From Syntrophaceae bacterium (lineage in GTDB: Bacteria > Desulfobacterota > Syntrophia > Syntrophales > Smithellaceae), in NCBI GenBank assembly GCA_018056765.1, contig JAGPFA010000006.1, positions 1 to 64,000 of the forward strand: a stretch of 64,000 nucleotides of DNA. Direction: 5' to 3'. Both the position numbers and the translations under genes were made by a program. Positions 1-7,912 of the stretch are shown piece after piece. The notes beneath the pieces were generated by a model. That model saw only the letters and a program-made list of their open reading frames with translations. It had not been told where the DNA came from and ran no database searches. Position 1 is the first letter of the stretch; each line of letters starts with the position of its first letter.

Positions 1-46
1 CAGATACAAGGGCCTATGATGGGACGCTTTATGCATGCAACAGGGT

Positions 47-121
47 TTGCAACTTTATGGATTTTCCAATTGCAACTTTATGGATTTTTGTTTTGCAACT
101 TTCTCCATTTTTTGCTTGCAA
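47..121. repeat. 23-bp tandem repeat, about 3-4 decaying copies
   Basis: Four TTGCAA-starting units begin at 47, 70, 93 and 116, an exact 23-base period. The first two share the 19-mer TTGCAACTTTATGGATTTT. The third has TCTCC in place of TATGG, and the fourth keeps only the first seven bases. The unit is AT-rich and shows no strong dyad. It lies in a non-coding stretch downstream of the MscS gene. The copies abut with no unique spacers, so this is a short tandem array and not a CRISPR. Function unknown. Confidence 0.8.
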
Positions 122-296
122 CAAATATCTGTAAATCCAATCTCAAAATCCATCTTCTCTCCCGTAAGTAAATCTTATCTGGATTTCAACACAGGGCGAT
201 CTTACGAATGTCTCTAATTTGCTTACGCTTTTCTATTAAATTCTCTATTGCTACGCAATAGAATTTTTATCCTATTGCGGATTCTGGGTGAAAATA

Positions 297-360
297 CTGG
301 ATTCCCCCGTGTCAAGCACGGGGCAGGCTCAAAGTCGCGCTTCGCTTGCATTAAATGACA
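297..360. repeat. REP-like hairpin element (candidate dispersed repeat)
   Basis: CCCCGTG (305-311) and CACGGGG (317-323) form a 7-bp stem with a 5-base loop. The flanks GGATTC on the left and AATGAC on the right resemble short palindromic intergenic elements that are dispersed in many bacterial genomes. Only one copy lies in this window, so dispersal is inferred from appearance. The small open frames across it are not convincing genes. Apart from this hairpin and the tandem repeat, I see nothing functional in 1-465. Confidence 0.4.
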
Positions 361-465
361 AAAAAGTAATTACGACACAGTCTCAAGGGCCGGATGGAGA
401 ACCAGATGTTTCAGTGAAGATGAATAATTACGGCGTACCCGGCAGGCCAAATATTCGTCAATCGT

Positions 466-2070
466 TTAACGTTGTGTCGGTGTCCCGCCGGAGCTGGGCG
501 GATAATCCGGAGGGAGTGCGGCCTCGCTTCCGTCGCGCAGTGCCATAACCGCCGGAGACATGATTTCCACGCCTGCTCTATGAAAGGTGTCCTGAATATT
601 CGTGTGCAGGTCAGAATATATCGTTCCCATGCCTGACGGAGACTCTATATAGGCATTTATTTCATAGGCGACGGCAAGGTCGTTGAGGGCTTTTTGCTGC
701 ACGAATGGGGAAGGCCGGGACAAAATTCCTTTTGTTTTGCCGGCGGCCGCCAGAAGCAGCTCGTGCACCAGCTGCCAGGGAACATTGTATCCGATCGATA
801 CACTGGTGTGAATAATAAGGCTGTGCGATGAACTGTAATTGGTGATATGGCTGGCCATGACCACGGAATTCGGGATGGTGATGTCCACATTTTTGGTCGT
901 GCGCACACGCGTCACGAGCAGATTTTTCTCAATTACTTCTCCTTCTGTATCGGCAATCCGGATATAATCACCTACACTGAAGCCCCGCATATAAGTAATG
1001 ATTGTCCCGGCCACCACATTGGCGACGGCCGAAGTCGAGCCCAGCGACAGAAGAACCCCCAGAAAAACGGACACGCCTTTAAAAGCAGGTGAATCCGAGC
1101 CGGGCAGGTAAGGAAAGACCATCACCACGGCAAAGGCGATAATCAGAAAACGGATGATCTTGTAAGTGGGCATGGCCCAGTCAGGGTAAAAACCGCGCAA
1201 AGTGACATTTCGGCGCTCGACTTCGACAAAGAAAAAGCGGGTGAATTTGATGAGATAATAGGTGCAAATGGTGATGACCAGAACGAAAAATATATTGGGG
1301 AGATAAGAGCTTACCGCCTGCCAGATGATGATGACCGGTGTTGCGATATACCCGAACAGACGCTCCGAGACTCCCTGCGTCCAGGAAAAGAAACCGAGGA
1401 CCAGTGATATATACACATATAAAAGTATCAGAACCAGGATATTGCGCAATAAACGGGCTACGGTGATCAGGAGGCCGGCCAGTCGTTCCTTGGTTAAAAT
1501 CTCAATGGATTGAAAGCGCACCGTGCGTATGACGCTTCCCTTTAAAGACGCCACCTTTTTTTCCAGGCGGGGGAAAAACCGCACAAGCAGGAGGAGCAAA
1601 ATAACCATTATGAGTGTCGCGCCCGACGCCTTGAAAGCACCGATAAGTGCGGAACGCAAGCTGTGACGCTCCCGGTAATCAATGATCGCCTTGATGATCT
1701 TTTCTTTGTTTTTCTCGGCGAGTTCCTCGCGCGGCATTTTTGCCGCCGCTGCATCATCGTCCGTCACAGTCATTAAAAGAAGATCGTCCAGCGTGATGGA
1801 GCTTTGTGTTTCGCCGTGATGTACAGAAATGCGCTCGGCAGGCAGATTAGAGGTTCGTGCCACGGAGGCGATCCGCGCGGAGATGACTTTGGCTCTTTCC
1901 GGGACAGAAAAGGAAAAAGCTCCCGCGTGAATAGTCAATACCGGCTCATTGTCCAGGACTACCTGGGCGCCGGGTACATTGTCCGCGAGCGCAATGTTTG
2001 CCCCCGGCGTTACGGAAAGCGCCAAAGTCATGAGTACAACCGCAGGGATCATTTTCAGGAGTTTCCGCAT
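466..2070 (-). CDS. MscS-family mechanosensitive ion channel
   Basis: Probable inner-membrane channel that opens under membrane tension to release solutes during osmotic downshock. The chosen start gives a protein of 534 aa beginning MRKLLKM, a Lys-rich start and hydrophobic stretch ending near ALA-D, which looks like a signal peptide. A periplasmic N-terminal domain follows, then hydrophobic segments near residues 150-163, 205-225 and 305-320. The pore-lining Gly/Ala-rich helix lies near 332-362 (GVLLSLGSTSAVANVVAG), followed by the MscS beta domain (GFSVGDYIRI). It is longer than E. coli MscS (286 aa), as in the extended subfamilies. The frame is open upstream to 2244; an ATG at 2154 has a better AAGGA ribosome site, so the start is uncertain. 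It is the only gene in its block, with no evident partner. Confidence 0.88.
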   Translation of the reverse strand: MRKLLKMIPAVVLMTLALSVTPGANIALADNVPGAQVVLDNEPVLTIHAGAFSFSVPERAKVISARIASVARTSNLPAERISVHHGETQSSITLDDLLLMTVTDDDAAAAKMPREELAEKNKEKIIKAIIDYRERHSLRSALIGAFKASGATLIMVILLLLLVRFFPRLEKKVASLKGSVIRTVRFQSIEILTKERLAGLLITVARLLRNILVLILLYVYISLVLGFFSWTQGVSERLFGYIATPVIIIWQAVSSYLPNIFFVLVITICTYYLIKFTRFFFVEVERRNVTLRGFYPDWAMPTYKIIRFLIIAFAVVMVFPYLPGSDSPAFKGVSVFLGVLLSLGSTSAVANVVAGTIITYMRGFSVGDYIRIADTEGEVIEKNLLVTRVRTTKNVDITIPNSVVMASHITNYSSSHSLIIHTSVSIGYNVPWQLVHELLLAAAGKTKGILSRPSPFVQQKALNDLAVAYEINAYIESPSGMGTIYSDLHTNIQDTFHRAGVEIMSPAVMALRDGSEAALPPDYPPSSGGTPTQR

Positions 2071-2492
2071 CGGCAGTCCGTTTCTTTTAATCCCGGATGT
2101 TTTTAAAACTGCACCCATCAAAATGACGAGATGACACACACAAACCTGCACCATGGCGGTATCCTTTTTGCCCCTGCTTGTAAAAAAACTGCCGGGAACA
2201 CTTGTTTCCGACGGGAATATAGGGAAGGGCACCGGACGTGTCAAGATGATTTTGACTTTGTCACAGGCCGGGTCATGACCGGCAAATAATTCCGGATATG
2301 CCCGATATTATGATGAGAGTGTTTTTTCCCCCCGTGCCGGCTGTGTGGACAATCACCCCGCAACGGGGAGGTCATGGATTTTACGGCATGTATCATTTGA
2401 TTTCCGGTGCTGGAATGTCCAGCAAGCACACCAGTGGGGGTTATTCGTTCGGTTAAAATGAAATGAGTGGTAGAGGTACATCTAGTATCTGC
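2071..2492. other. Gap between mscS and cobO
   Basis: The mscS frame stays open to 2244, so part of this gap may be its 5' end. The rest, 2245-2492, shows only a small CCCCG/CGGGG hairpin near 2354-2366. I see no convincing gene or terminator. It should hold the mscS promoter and the 3' end of the mutase operon transcript. Confidence 0.4.
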
Positions 2493-3104
2493 CTAATATT
2501 CGATTCCCGCGCGGTCTTTGATGCCGGCCGCATAGTGATGTTTGATTTCTTTCACCTCACTCACCGTGTCGGCCAGTTTGACAAGTGCCCTGGGGGCATA
2601 GCGCCCGGTGAGGACCAGGTCGAGCGCCGGCGGCTTATTTTTGATAAATGAAATCAGTTCTTCCAGAGGAATTAGTTTGAAATCAACTGCGACGTTGATT
2701 TCATCGAGGATGAGCATATCGTATTTGCCCGAAGCCGCCGCCTTTTTTACCGCCGCAAAGCCGCGGCGGGCAAGTTCGATGTCGACCGGCGCAGGATTGT
2801 CACGCATCACGAAGCTGTCGAGCCCTGAGCGGCGGATGGTGATTTGCGGCAGATATTTGCGGACGGCTTTATACTCTCCGTAGTCGCGCCCTTTCATAAA
2901 CTGCATGATGAATACATTAAGGCCCTGTCCCGCGGCACGCAGTGCCTGGCCGAAAGCAGAGGTGGTTTTCCCCTTGCCGTTGCCGGTAATAACGATGACA
3001 AGACCGCGCGGTGATAATGCCTCGGATCGGGCGGTTTTCTCCGGGTGTTGTTTTTTCCCTTGCGGTTTTTTTGTAAGTGTTTTTTTCGTGGTCGCTTTTG
3101 TCAT
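2493..3104 (-). CDS. cobO: Cob(I)alamin adenosyltransferase, CobA/CobO/BtuR type
   Basis: Transfers the 5'-deoxyadenosyl group of ATP to cob(I)alamin, giving adenosylcobalamin, the cofactor of the mutase encoded upstream. The 203-aa protein has a Lys-rich leader of about 30 residues, then a P-loop GNGKGKTT (41-48), the family's nucleotide site, and the LILDEIN Walker-B-like stretch. Its start overlaps the meaB stop by 4 bases (ATGA) and has a GAGGG ribosome site, so the two are translationally coupled. As last gene of the mutase operon it probably supplies or repairs cofactor for that enzyme and is less likely part of a general cobalamin pathway; no other cob genes are in the window. Confidence 0.93.
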   Translation of the reverse strand: MTKATTKKTLTKKPQGKKQHPEKTARSEALSPRGLVIVITGNGKGKTTSAFGQALRAAGQGLNVFIMQFMKGRDYGEYKAVRKYLPQITIRRSGLDSFVMRDNPAPVDIELARRGFAAVKKAAASGKYDMLILDEINVAVDFKLIPLEELISFIKNKPPALDLVLTGRYAPRALVKLADTVSEVKEIKHHYAAGIKDRAGIEY

Positions 3105-4072
3105 GTTGTTCCCTCCACCTTCAGAAAGCGGGCGGCGACTGCCTCAGCCTCCGAGTAGGGATCGGTTTCGCGGTTGGCTACGCGGCCGGTCATTACCTTC
3201 AATTCGCCGGTGCTCATCAGCCGGGACAGAACCGGCTCAAGGATACTGGATCTGAGCGCTTCGGTAATTTCCATCATGGCTTTTCTCTCCAGGCGTCCCG
3301 ACAGACGGCCGCTGACGATGAGGTGATTGTAATGCTCCATTACTTTTTGCGCCAGCTCGGATGCTTGTTGGGCAAAGCCCGCCGGTTCATATAGATTACC
3401 GAGGCTCACGACGGGCGGTATCCAGCCTCCTTCAGGGATGGCCGTAGTACCCAGCAGAGTTGCCAGTTCTGTCTGCAGTTGCCCGGCGCCGGGGCGGTCG
3501 GCCTTATTTACAGCAAAAACATCGGCGATTTCCATCACGCCCGCTTTCATGGCCTGAATGTCATCGCCCATTCCGGGCACCAGAACGACGATGACGCTGT
3601 GAGCGTGATTGACGATATCGAGCTCCTGTTGTCCGATGCCGACGGTTTCCACGATAATGACATCTTTGCCCATTGCCTCCATGACATGGATGGCGTCGCC
3701 CGCAACCTGCGAAAGGCCGCCCAGGGCGCCGCGGGTGGCCAGTGACCGCACGAACACTCCTTCATCTTCGGCATGGCGCAGCATGCGGATGCGGTCGCCC
3801 AGGATGGCGCCGCCGGTAAACGGGCTGGTCGGATCGACCGCCAGTACGCCTACTGTTTTAGAGCGGCGCCGAAACTCGTGCACCAGAGCGTCGGCCAGCG
3901 TGCTCTTACCTGCACCGGGTGAGCCGGTGATGCCGATGATGAATGATTTGCCGGTATGAACAAAAAGGTCCTTCAGTTTCCGGCGCGCCCCCGGTATTCT
4001 GTCTTCCAGATCACGGATGAGGCGTGACGCAGTGCGGACGTCGCCTGCGCGTATTTTATTTGTGGTTTCCAT
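3101..4072 (-). CDS. meaB: MeaB/ArgK-type G3E GTPase, mutase chaperone
   Basis: GTPase that gates adenosylcobalamin delivery to B12-dependent acyl-CoA mutases and helps remove inactivated cofactor. The protein is 323 aa, the family's usual length. It has a P-loop GSPGAGKST near residues 50-58, a conserved Asp stretch (VLAVDPTSPFTGGAILGDRIRM region), the ETVGIGQ switch and the NKAD guanine-specificity motif. It lies 24 bases after the small mutase subunit and overlaps cobO, so it belongs to the same operon. In fused IcmF enzymes this G-domain lies between the B12 and substrate domains; here the three are separate genes. Confidence 0.95.
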   Translation of the reverse strand: METTNKIRAGDVRTASRLIRDLEDRIPGARRKLKDLFVHTGKSFIIGITGSPGAGKSTLADALVHEFRRRSKTVGVLAVDPTSPFTGGAILGDRIRMLRHAEDEGVFVRSLATRGALGGLSQVAGDAIHVMEAMGKDVIIVETVGIGQQELDIVNHAHSVIVVLVPGMGDDIQAMKAGVMEIADVFAVNKADRPGAGQLQTELATLLGTTAIPEGGWIPPVVSLGNLYEPAGFAQQASELAQKVMEHYNHLIVSGRLSGRLERKAMMEITEALRSSILEPVLSRLMSTGELKVMTGRVANRETDPYSEAEAVAARFLKVEGTT

Positions 4073-4096
4073 AAAGAACTTACCCGGCCTTCCGGT

Positions 4097-4501
4097 TCAG
4101 CGACGGCTTTTGATGTGCCGGCGGATCCACTCCACGACGGAATCCAGTGAAGCGCCGGGGGTGAAGATGGCTTTGATGCCCGCGTCGTAGAGCATCTGAA
4201 AGTCCTGTTCAGGGATGATACCTCCTCCGATGACGGTTATATCGTCTGCATTTTTTTCGCGCAGCAGTTCCACAACACGCGGGAATAAAACACGGTGTGC
4301 ACCGGAGAGGCAGCTCAAACCGACAAGATCCACGTCCTCCTGAATGGCCGCGGCCGCGACCTGTTCCGGGGTCTGGTGGCATCCCGTGTAGATGACTTCA
4401 AAGCCGGCATCACGAAAACAGCGCGCCAGTACCCTGGCCCCCCGGTCATGGCCGTCCAGGCCCGGCTTGGCCACCATAACTCTGATTTTTCTTTCTGTCA
4501 T
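4097..4501 (-). CDS. icmB: B12-binding small subunit of acyl-CoA mutase (IcmB/McmA2-like)
   Basis: Binds adenosylcobalamin base-off/His-on and pairs with the large subunit to form the active mutase. The 134-aa protein is only the cobalamin-binding domain: DGHDRG at 16-21 carries the DxHxxG lower-ligand motif (His18), followed by a conserved GLSCLSG stretch and a [10 protein letters not shown] stretch, as in methylmalonyl-CoA mutase C-termini. Its size matches stand-alone IcmB or HcmB (about 136 aa). It has a GGGG-rich ribosome site before the ATG. The assignment as isobutyryl-CoA mutase subunit comes from active-site residues of the partner; from this sequence alone it could serve any split mutase. 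Confidence 0.85.
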   Translation of the reverse strand: MTERKIRVMVAKPGLDGHDRGARVLARCFRDAGFEVIYTGCHQTPEQVAAAAIQEDVDLVGLSCLSGAHRVLFPRVVELLREKNADDITVIGGGIIPEQDFQMLYDAGIKAIFTPGASLDSVVEWIRRHIKSRR

Positions 4502-4601
4502 ATTTTTCCCCTTAAATACCTTTGCCTAACGGTCGGGTCATATCGAGCACAGTACCAGATGTGCGCTTTTTAGTACAGACGCATGAGAATCGCCCGGTTT
4601 T

Positions 4602-6284
4602 TCAAAACAATCCCGGATCCCTGTATTCCCCGTAAACATCACGATAAACGTCGCAGATTTCCTGCACGGTGGCCAGGCTCTTGACCGCCCCGATGCAATA
4701 AGGCATCACATTGTCTCCACTTTTGCATGCCGCGCGTAGGTCGGCAAGCGCCTGAGATACGACACGGTTGTCACGGCGGCGGCGAATATCCCTGAGGCGT
4801 CGTATCTGTTCCTCGCCGACACTTTCGTCTATTTCCACAAGCGGCACAGCCTGCTCAGCACTTGTCACATACTTATTGACGCCGACCATGATTTTTTGCT
4901 TGTTTTCCAGTTGTCGCTGGAATTTGTAGGCGGCGTCCGCGATTTCCATCTGGGGAAAACCCTTCTCGATGGCCGCTATCATCCCGCCCATCGCATCAAT
5001 CTTATCAATGTATTCTGTAGCCTTTTGCTCTATTTCATTGGTGAGCGATTCCACATAGTAGGAGCCGGCCAGCGGGTCGATGGTGTTGACGATGCCTGTT
5101 TCCTCGGCCAGAATCTGCTGAGTGCGTAGTGCCACTTCCACCGCCAGATCCGACGGCAGACAAAGCACTTCATCTAGTGAATTGGTGTGCAATGACTGTG
5201 TTCCGCCTAAAACCGCGGCCAGTGCCTCGACGGCGGTGCGTACAATATTGTTATAAGGCTGCTGTGCGGTGAGTGAGCAGCCGGCCGTTTGCGTGTGGAA
5301 GCGCATCCACAGCGAGCGCGGATTTTTTGCGCCAAAACGATCGCGCATTATTTTTGCCCACATGCGCCGGGCGGCCCGCAGTTTACAGATCTCTTCAAAA
5401 AAGTCTATATGTGCGTTGAAGAAGAATGACAGACGCGGCGCGAAATCATCCACATCCATTTTTTTGCGGCGTATGACATCCTCGACATATTCAATACCAT
5501 CGCGGATGGTAAACGCCAGCTCCTGGACGGCCGTGGCGCCCGCCTCGCGTATATGATAGCCGCTGATGCTGATCGTATTCCAGCGCGGGACATATCTGGC
5601 GCCGAACTCGACGGTGTCGCTGATTAATTTTACCGACGGTTCCGGCGGACACATGAAGGTTTTCTGTGCGATGAATTCCTTGAGCATATCATTCTGGATT
5701 GTACCGCCGATTTTGGCAAGAGGCACGCCTTTGATGTCGGCCGCCGCGCAATACATTGCCCACATTACGGTGGCGGGCGGGTTTATGGTCATAGATGTGG
5801 TGACCTGATCGAGGGGTATGGCGTCGATCAGCGCCAGGAAATCTTCCAGGGTGTCGATGGCTACGCCGCACTTACCTACTTCTCCCAGTGCTTTTGTCGA
5901 GTCGCTGTCGTAACCCATGAGCGTAGGGAAATCGAAGGCGGTGGAAAGGCCGGTCTGGCCTTCACGCAGCAGCATGCGCCAGCGAGCATTAGTGTCCTGG
6001 GCCGTGCCCATGCCGGAAAACATGCGGAAAGTCCAGTGGCGGCCGCGGTATCCTGTGGGCTGGTTGCCGCGCAGGTAGGGAAACTCGCCGGGAACGCCGA
6101 TATCACGGGCAAAATCCATGTTGTTTATATCTTCTGGTGTGTAGAGCCGTTTGATTTCCAGGTCGGAAACAGTGGAAAAGCGCTCTTTCTGGTCGGGGTT
6201 GTCCGCGAGCGTTTTTTCTGCGTTGTTCTCCCATTTACCGGTTAGATAAGAAGATGCTTTTATTGTTTTATCCGAAAAATGCAA
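4602..6284 (-). CDS. icmA: Acyl-CoA mutase large subunit, methylmalonyl-CoA mutase family, isobutyryl-CoA mutase-type active site
   Basis: TIM-barrel substrate subunit of a B12-dependent carbon-skeleton mutase. The 560-aa protein lacks a fused cobalamin domain, which is the next gene. Aligned by eye with Propionibacterium MutB, the segment usually read RQYAG is RMFSG, placing Phe89 where MCM has Tyr89. The segment MVRNTY is IAQKTF, placing Gln207 where MCM has Arg207. His244 (SGYH) is kept. In the literature Tyr/Arg mark MCM, Phe/Gln mark isobutyryl-CoA mutase and Ile/Gln mark 2-hydroxyisobutyryl-CoA mutase. The likely reaction is therefore butyryl-CoA to isobutyryl-CoA and back. A TTG start is used because AGGAG lies 8 bases upstream and no ATG fits. 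A routine annotation would be 'methylmalonyl-CoA mutase'; substrate is inferred, family is certain. Confidence 0.85.
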   Translation of the reverse strand: MHFSDKTIKASSYLTGKWENNAEKTLADNPDQKERFSTVSDLEIKRLYTPEDINNMDFARDIGVPGEFPYLRGNQPTGYRGRHWTFRMFSGMGTAQDTNARWRMLLREGQTGLSTAFDFPTLMGYDSDSTKALGEVGKCGVAIDTLEDFLALIDAIPLDQVTTSMTINPPATVMWAMYCAAADIKGVPLAKIGGTIQNDMLKEFIAQKTFMCPPEPSVKLISDTVEFGARYVPRWNTISISGYHIREAGATAVQELAFTIRDGIEYVEDVIRRKKMDVDDFAPRLSFFFNAHIDFFEEICKLRAARRMWAKIMRDRFGAKNPRSLWMRFHTQTAGCSLTAQQPYNNIVRTAVEALAAVLGGTQSLHTNSLDEVLCLPSDLAVEVALRTQQILAEETGIVNTIDPLAGSYYVESLTNEIEQKATEYIDKIDAMGGMIAAIEKGFPQMEIADAAYKFQRQLENKQKIMVGVNKYVTSAEQAVPLVEIDESVGEEQIRRLRDIRRRRDNRVVSQALADLRAACKSGDNVMPYCIGAVKSLATVQEICDVYRDVYGEYRDPGLF

Positions 6285-6486
6285 TGTATTTTCTCCTCAC
6301 TCATGCGGCGGTAAACCCGCCGGTAAATATTGCCGGTGGGGAAGTTAATCCGCCCCCTTTTTGTGGATAAGCGATATTTTCAATGGAGATGCCCTACGCA
6401 GGGTTTCCGGCAAAAGTCAATCTTCAGGTAATCCCAACACAATATTTTTGTCAAGAAAATTGAATGTTCTCACGAAATTAACAGAA

Positions 6487-6516
6487 AACGCCCCGCGGTA
6501 TTTTCCACGGGGCGTT
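6487..6516 (-). terminator. Intrinsic terminator of the cold-shock gene
   Basis: AACGCCCCGCGG (487-498) pairs with CCACGGGGCGTT (505-516) across a 6-base loop. On the minus strand it is followed by TTCTGTT. It lies about 20 bases after the cold-shock stop codon. Confidence 0.8.
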
Positions 6517-6537
6517 ATTGGTGTACAGTGTCCAATC

Positions 6538-6738
6538 TCAGATGACTCTAACATTTTCCGCTTCCGGGCCTTTTTTGCCCTGGACAACGTCGAAGCTTAC
6601 CTGCTGCCCTTCGGCCAGCGTCTTGAAGCCGGTGGCCTGAATCGCGCTGAAGTGCACAAAAATGTCACGGCCGCCTTCTTGCTCGATGAAACCGAAGCCT
6701 TTGCGTTCATTGAACCATTTCACTCTACCTTCCGACAT
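6538..6738 (-). CDS. Cold-shock protein, CspA family
   Basis: Small single-stranded nucleic-acid-binding protein (66 aa, full family length) that melts RNA structure. It shows the typical start [20 protein letters not shown], with RNP1-like KGFGFIE and RNP2-like DIFVHFSAI, then a C-terminal GPEAENV. A strong GGAGG site precedes the ATG. It is monocistronic: it has its own terminator at 6487-6516 and a long structured leader (6739 to about 6896), which is treated separately. Which csp paralogue this is cannot be decided. Confidence 0.96.
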   Translation of the reverse strand: MSEGRVKWFNERKGFGFIEQEGGRDIFVHFSAIQATGFKTLAEGQQVSFDVVQGKKGPEAENVRVI

Positions 6739-6795
6739 GGGTCCAATCCTCCTTTCTCGAATTTCTTAAGTCGAATTATCACCATGGCAGATATT

Positions 6796-6830
6796 AAAAA
6801 GGCCGCCCATTTATAAAGTACCAGGCGGCC
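6796..6830 (-). promoter_or_regulatory. Intrinsic terminator hairpin inside the cold-shock leader (candidate attenuator)
   Basis: On the minus strand GGCCGCC (6830-6824), a 16-base loop and GGCGGCC (6807-6801) are followed at once by TTTTT (6800-6796). This is a textbook intrinsic terminator, but it lies about 58 bases before the csp start codon, and no minus-strand gene lies upstream of it. It should either stop csp transcription conditionally or end a small leader RNA. Another dyad, CTTCGCTT/AAGCGAAG (6868-6895), lies near the predicted 5' end. Confidence 0.65.
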
Positions 6831-6902
6831 TGCCTTGCGCTTTGTCATGACACGATTCAACTTAGTCCTTCGCTTTAAAATAGTGACAAGCGAAGTTGGC
6901 GC

Positions 6903-6931
6903 TTTTTAAATGATTGGCTTCCAATAGTCAA
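6903..6931 (-). promoter_or_regulatory. Predicted sigma70 promoter of the cold-shock gene
   Basis: On the minus strand a -35 TTGACT (6931-6926), a 17-base spacer and a -10-like TAAAAA (6908-6903) predict a start near 6896. That gives a leader of about 157 bases, close in length to the E. coli cspA leader. The -10 matches consensus at 4 of 6 positions. Confidence 0.45.
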
Positions 6932-7063
6932 GCGTTATTTTGCATATTTGTAGGGCTACATTTTTAGCGCAATTCATGTTATGGGTACATGTTTTAAGGA
7001 AAAGACCTCCCGCGACTGCCGACGGCGGCCGGCGGGAGCAAAAACATTATAAGGAGTAAATGA

Positions 7064-7900
7064 ATGAATGCGTCTCAAAATCCCCCTGCGAAATTTGCCG
7101 GGGCCACCCGTTATGTTCTGGATGATGAACTGGCCAAAATCGTCAATATCTCCATGGCGCTGGAAATGCCGCTTTTACTCAAGGGAGAGCCGGGCACCGG
7201 CAAAACAATGCTGGCGCACGCTATTGCGGAGTCACTGCGCATGCCGCTTATTATCCTGAACGTGAAATCAAGCATGAAACTTATCGACGCCCTGTACCAG
7301 TATGATACTCTCACGCGCTTAAATGACAGCCGCTTTGCCGATTCGGGGCGCGATGTGAGCAATATTGAGGAATACATCAAGATGGGCAAGATCGGTCAGG
7401 CCTTTGCGGCCGACAGCCGTGTTGTCTTGCTCATCGACGAAATTGACAAGGCGGATACGGATTTTCAGGATGATATGCTCGATATCCTTGATCAGATGCA
7501 GTTCGATATAATGGAGATAGACCGGACGGTGCGCGCCAAGCACCGCCCTGTCATCATTATTACATCAAACGCCAAAAAGGACCTGTCCGATCCTTTTCTG
7601 GGGCGTTGCAACTTCCATCATATCGCTTTTCCCGACCGCGACATGATGCGCAAGATAATCAGTGTGCATTTCCCCAACCTCAACAAAGACCTGGCGACAG
7701 CCTGCCTCGAGGCGTTTTACCAGCTACGGGAGGTCCGCGGGGTTGAGAAAAAACCGGCTACACGCGAGCTCATCAACTGGATGCGGGCGCTGCAGGCTGA
7801 TGCGGACTTCAATATCAAAAGCCTCAAATCCTCCAATATTCCCTATCTGGGCGTGTTGTTTAAAAAGAGTACGGACCTGTTTCTGGCGGCTCACAGATAG
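7064..7900 (+). CDS. MoxR-family AAA+ ATPase
   Basis: Predicted chaperone-like AAA+ ATPase that usually works with a VWA-domain partner to mature or activate other proteins. The protein is 278 aa. Walker A GEPGTGKT is at 41-48 and Walker B LLIDEID at 122-128. A sensor-like ITSNAKKDLSDPFLGRC stretch carries an arginine-finger-like Arg, and a C-terminal helical lid follows. Ribosome site AAGGAG precedes the ATG. The VWA gene starts 12 bases after its stop, so the two form an operon, divergent from the cold-shock gene. The client protein is unknown; no metallo-enzyme gene is directly linked on this strand apart from the formate dehydrogenases further on. Confidence 0.9.
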   Translation: MNASQNPPAKFAGATRYVLDDELAKIVNISMALEMPLLLKGEPGTGKTMLAHAIAESLRMPLIILNVKSSMKLIDALYQYDTLTRLNDSRFADSGRDVSNIEEYIKMGKIGQAFAADSRVVLLIDEIDKADTDFQDDMLDILDQMQFDIMEIDRTVRAKHRPVIIITSNAKKDLSDPFLGRCNFHHIAFPDRDMMRKIISVHFPNLNKDLATACLEAFYQLREVRGVEKKPATRELINWMRALQADADFNIKSLKSSNIPYLGVLFKKSTDLFLAAHR

Positions 7901-7912
7901 AAAGACAAAACT

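Noticed and set aside
47-121. CRISPR array
   Set aside because: Units abut with no unique spacers and no cas genes lie nearby.
288-548. Small open frame across the REP-like hairpin
   Set aside because: It runs through a hairpin repeat and into the end of mscS; no ribosome site or family features.
4097-6284. Classical methylmalonyl-CoA mutase for propionate oxidation
   Set aside because: Phe89 and Gln207 in place of Tyr89 and Arg207 argue against it, and no epimerase or other methylmalonyl pathway gene is nearby. It is not fully excluded.
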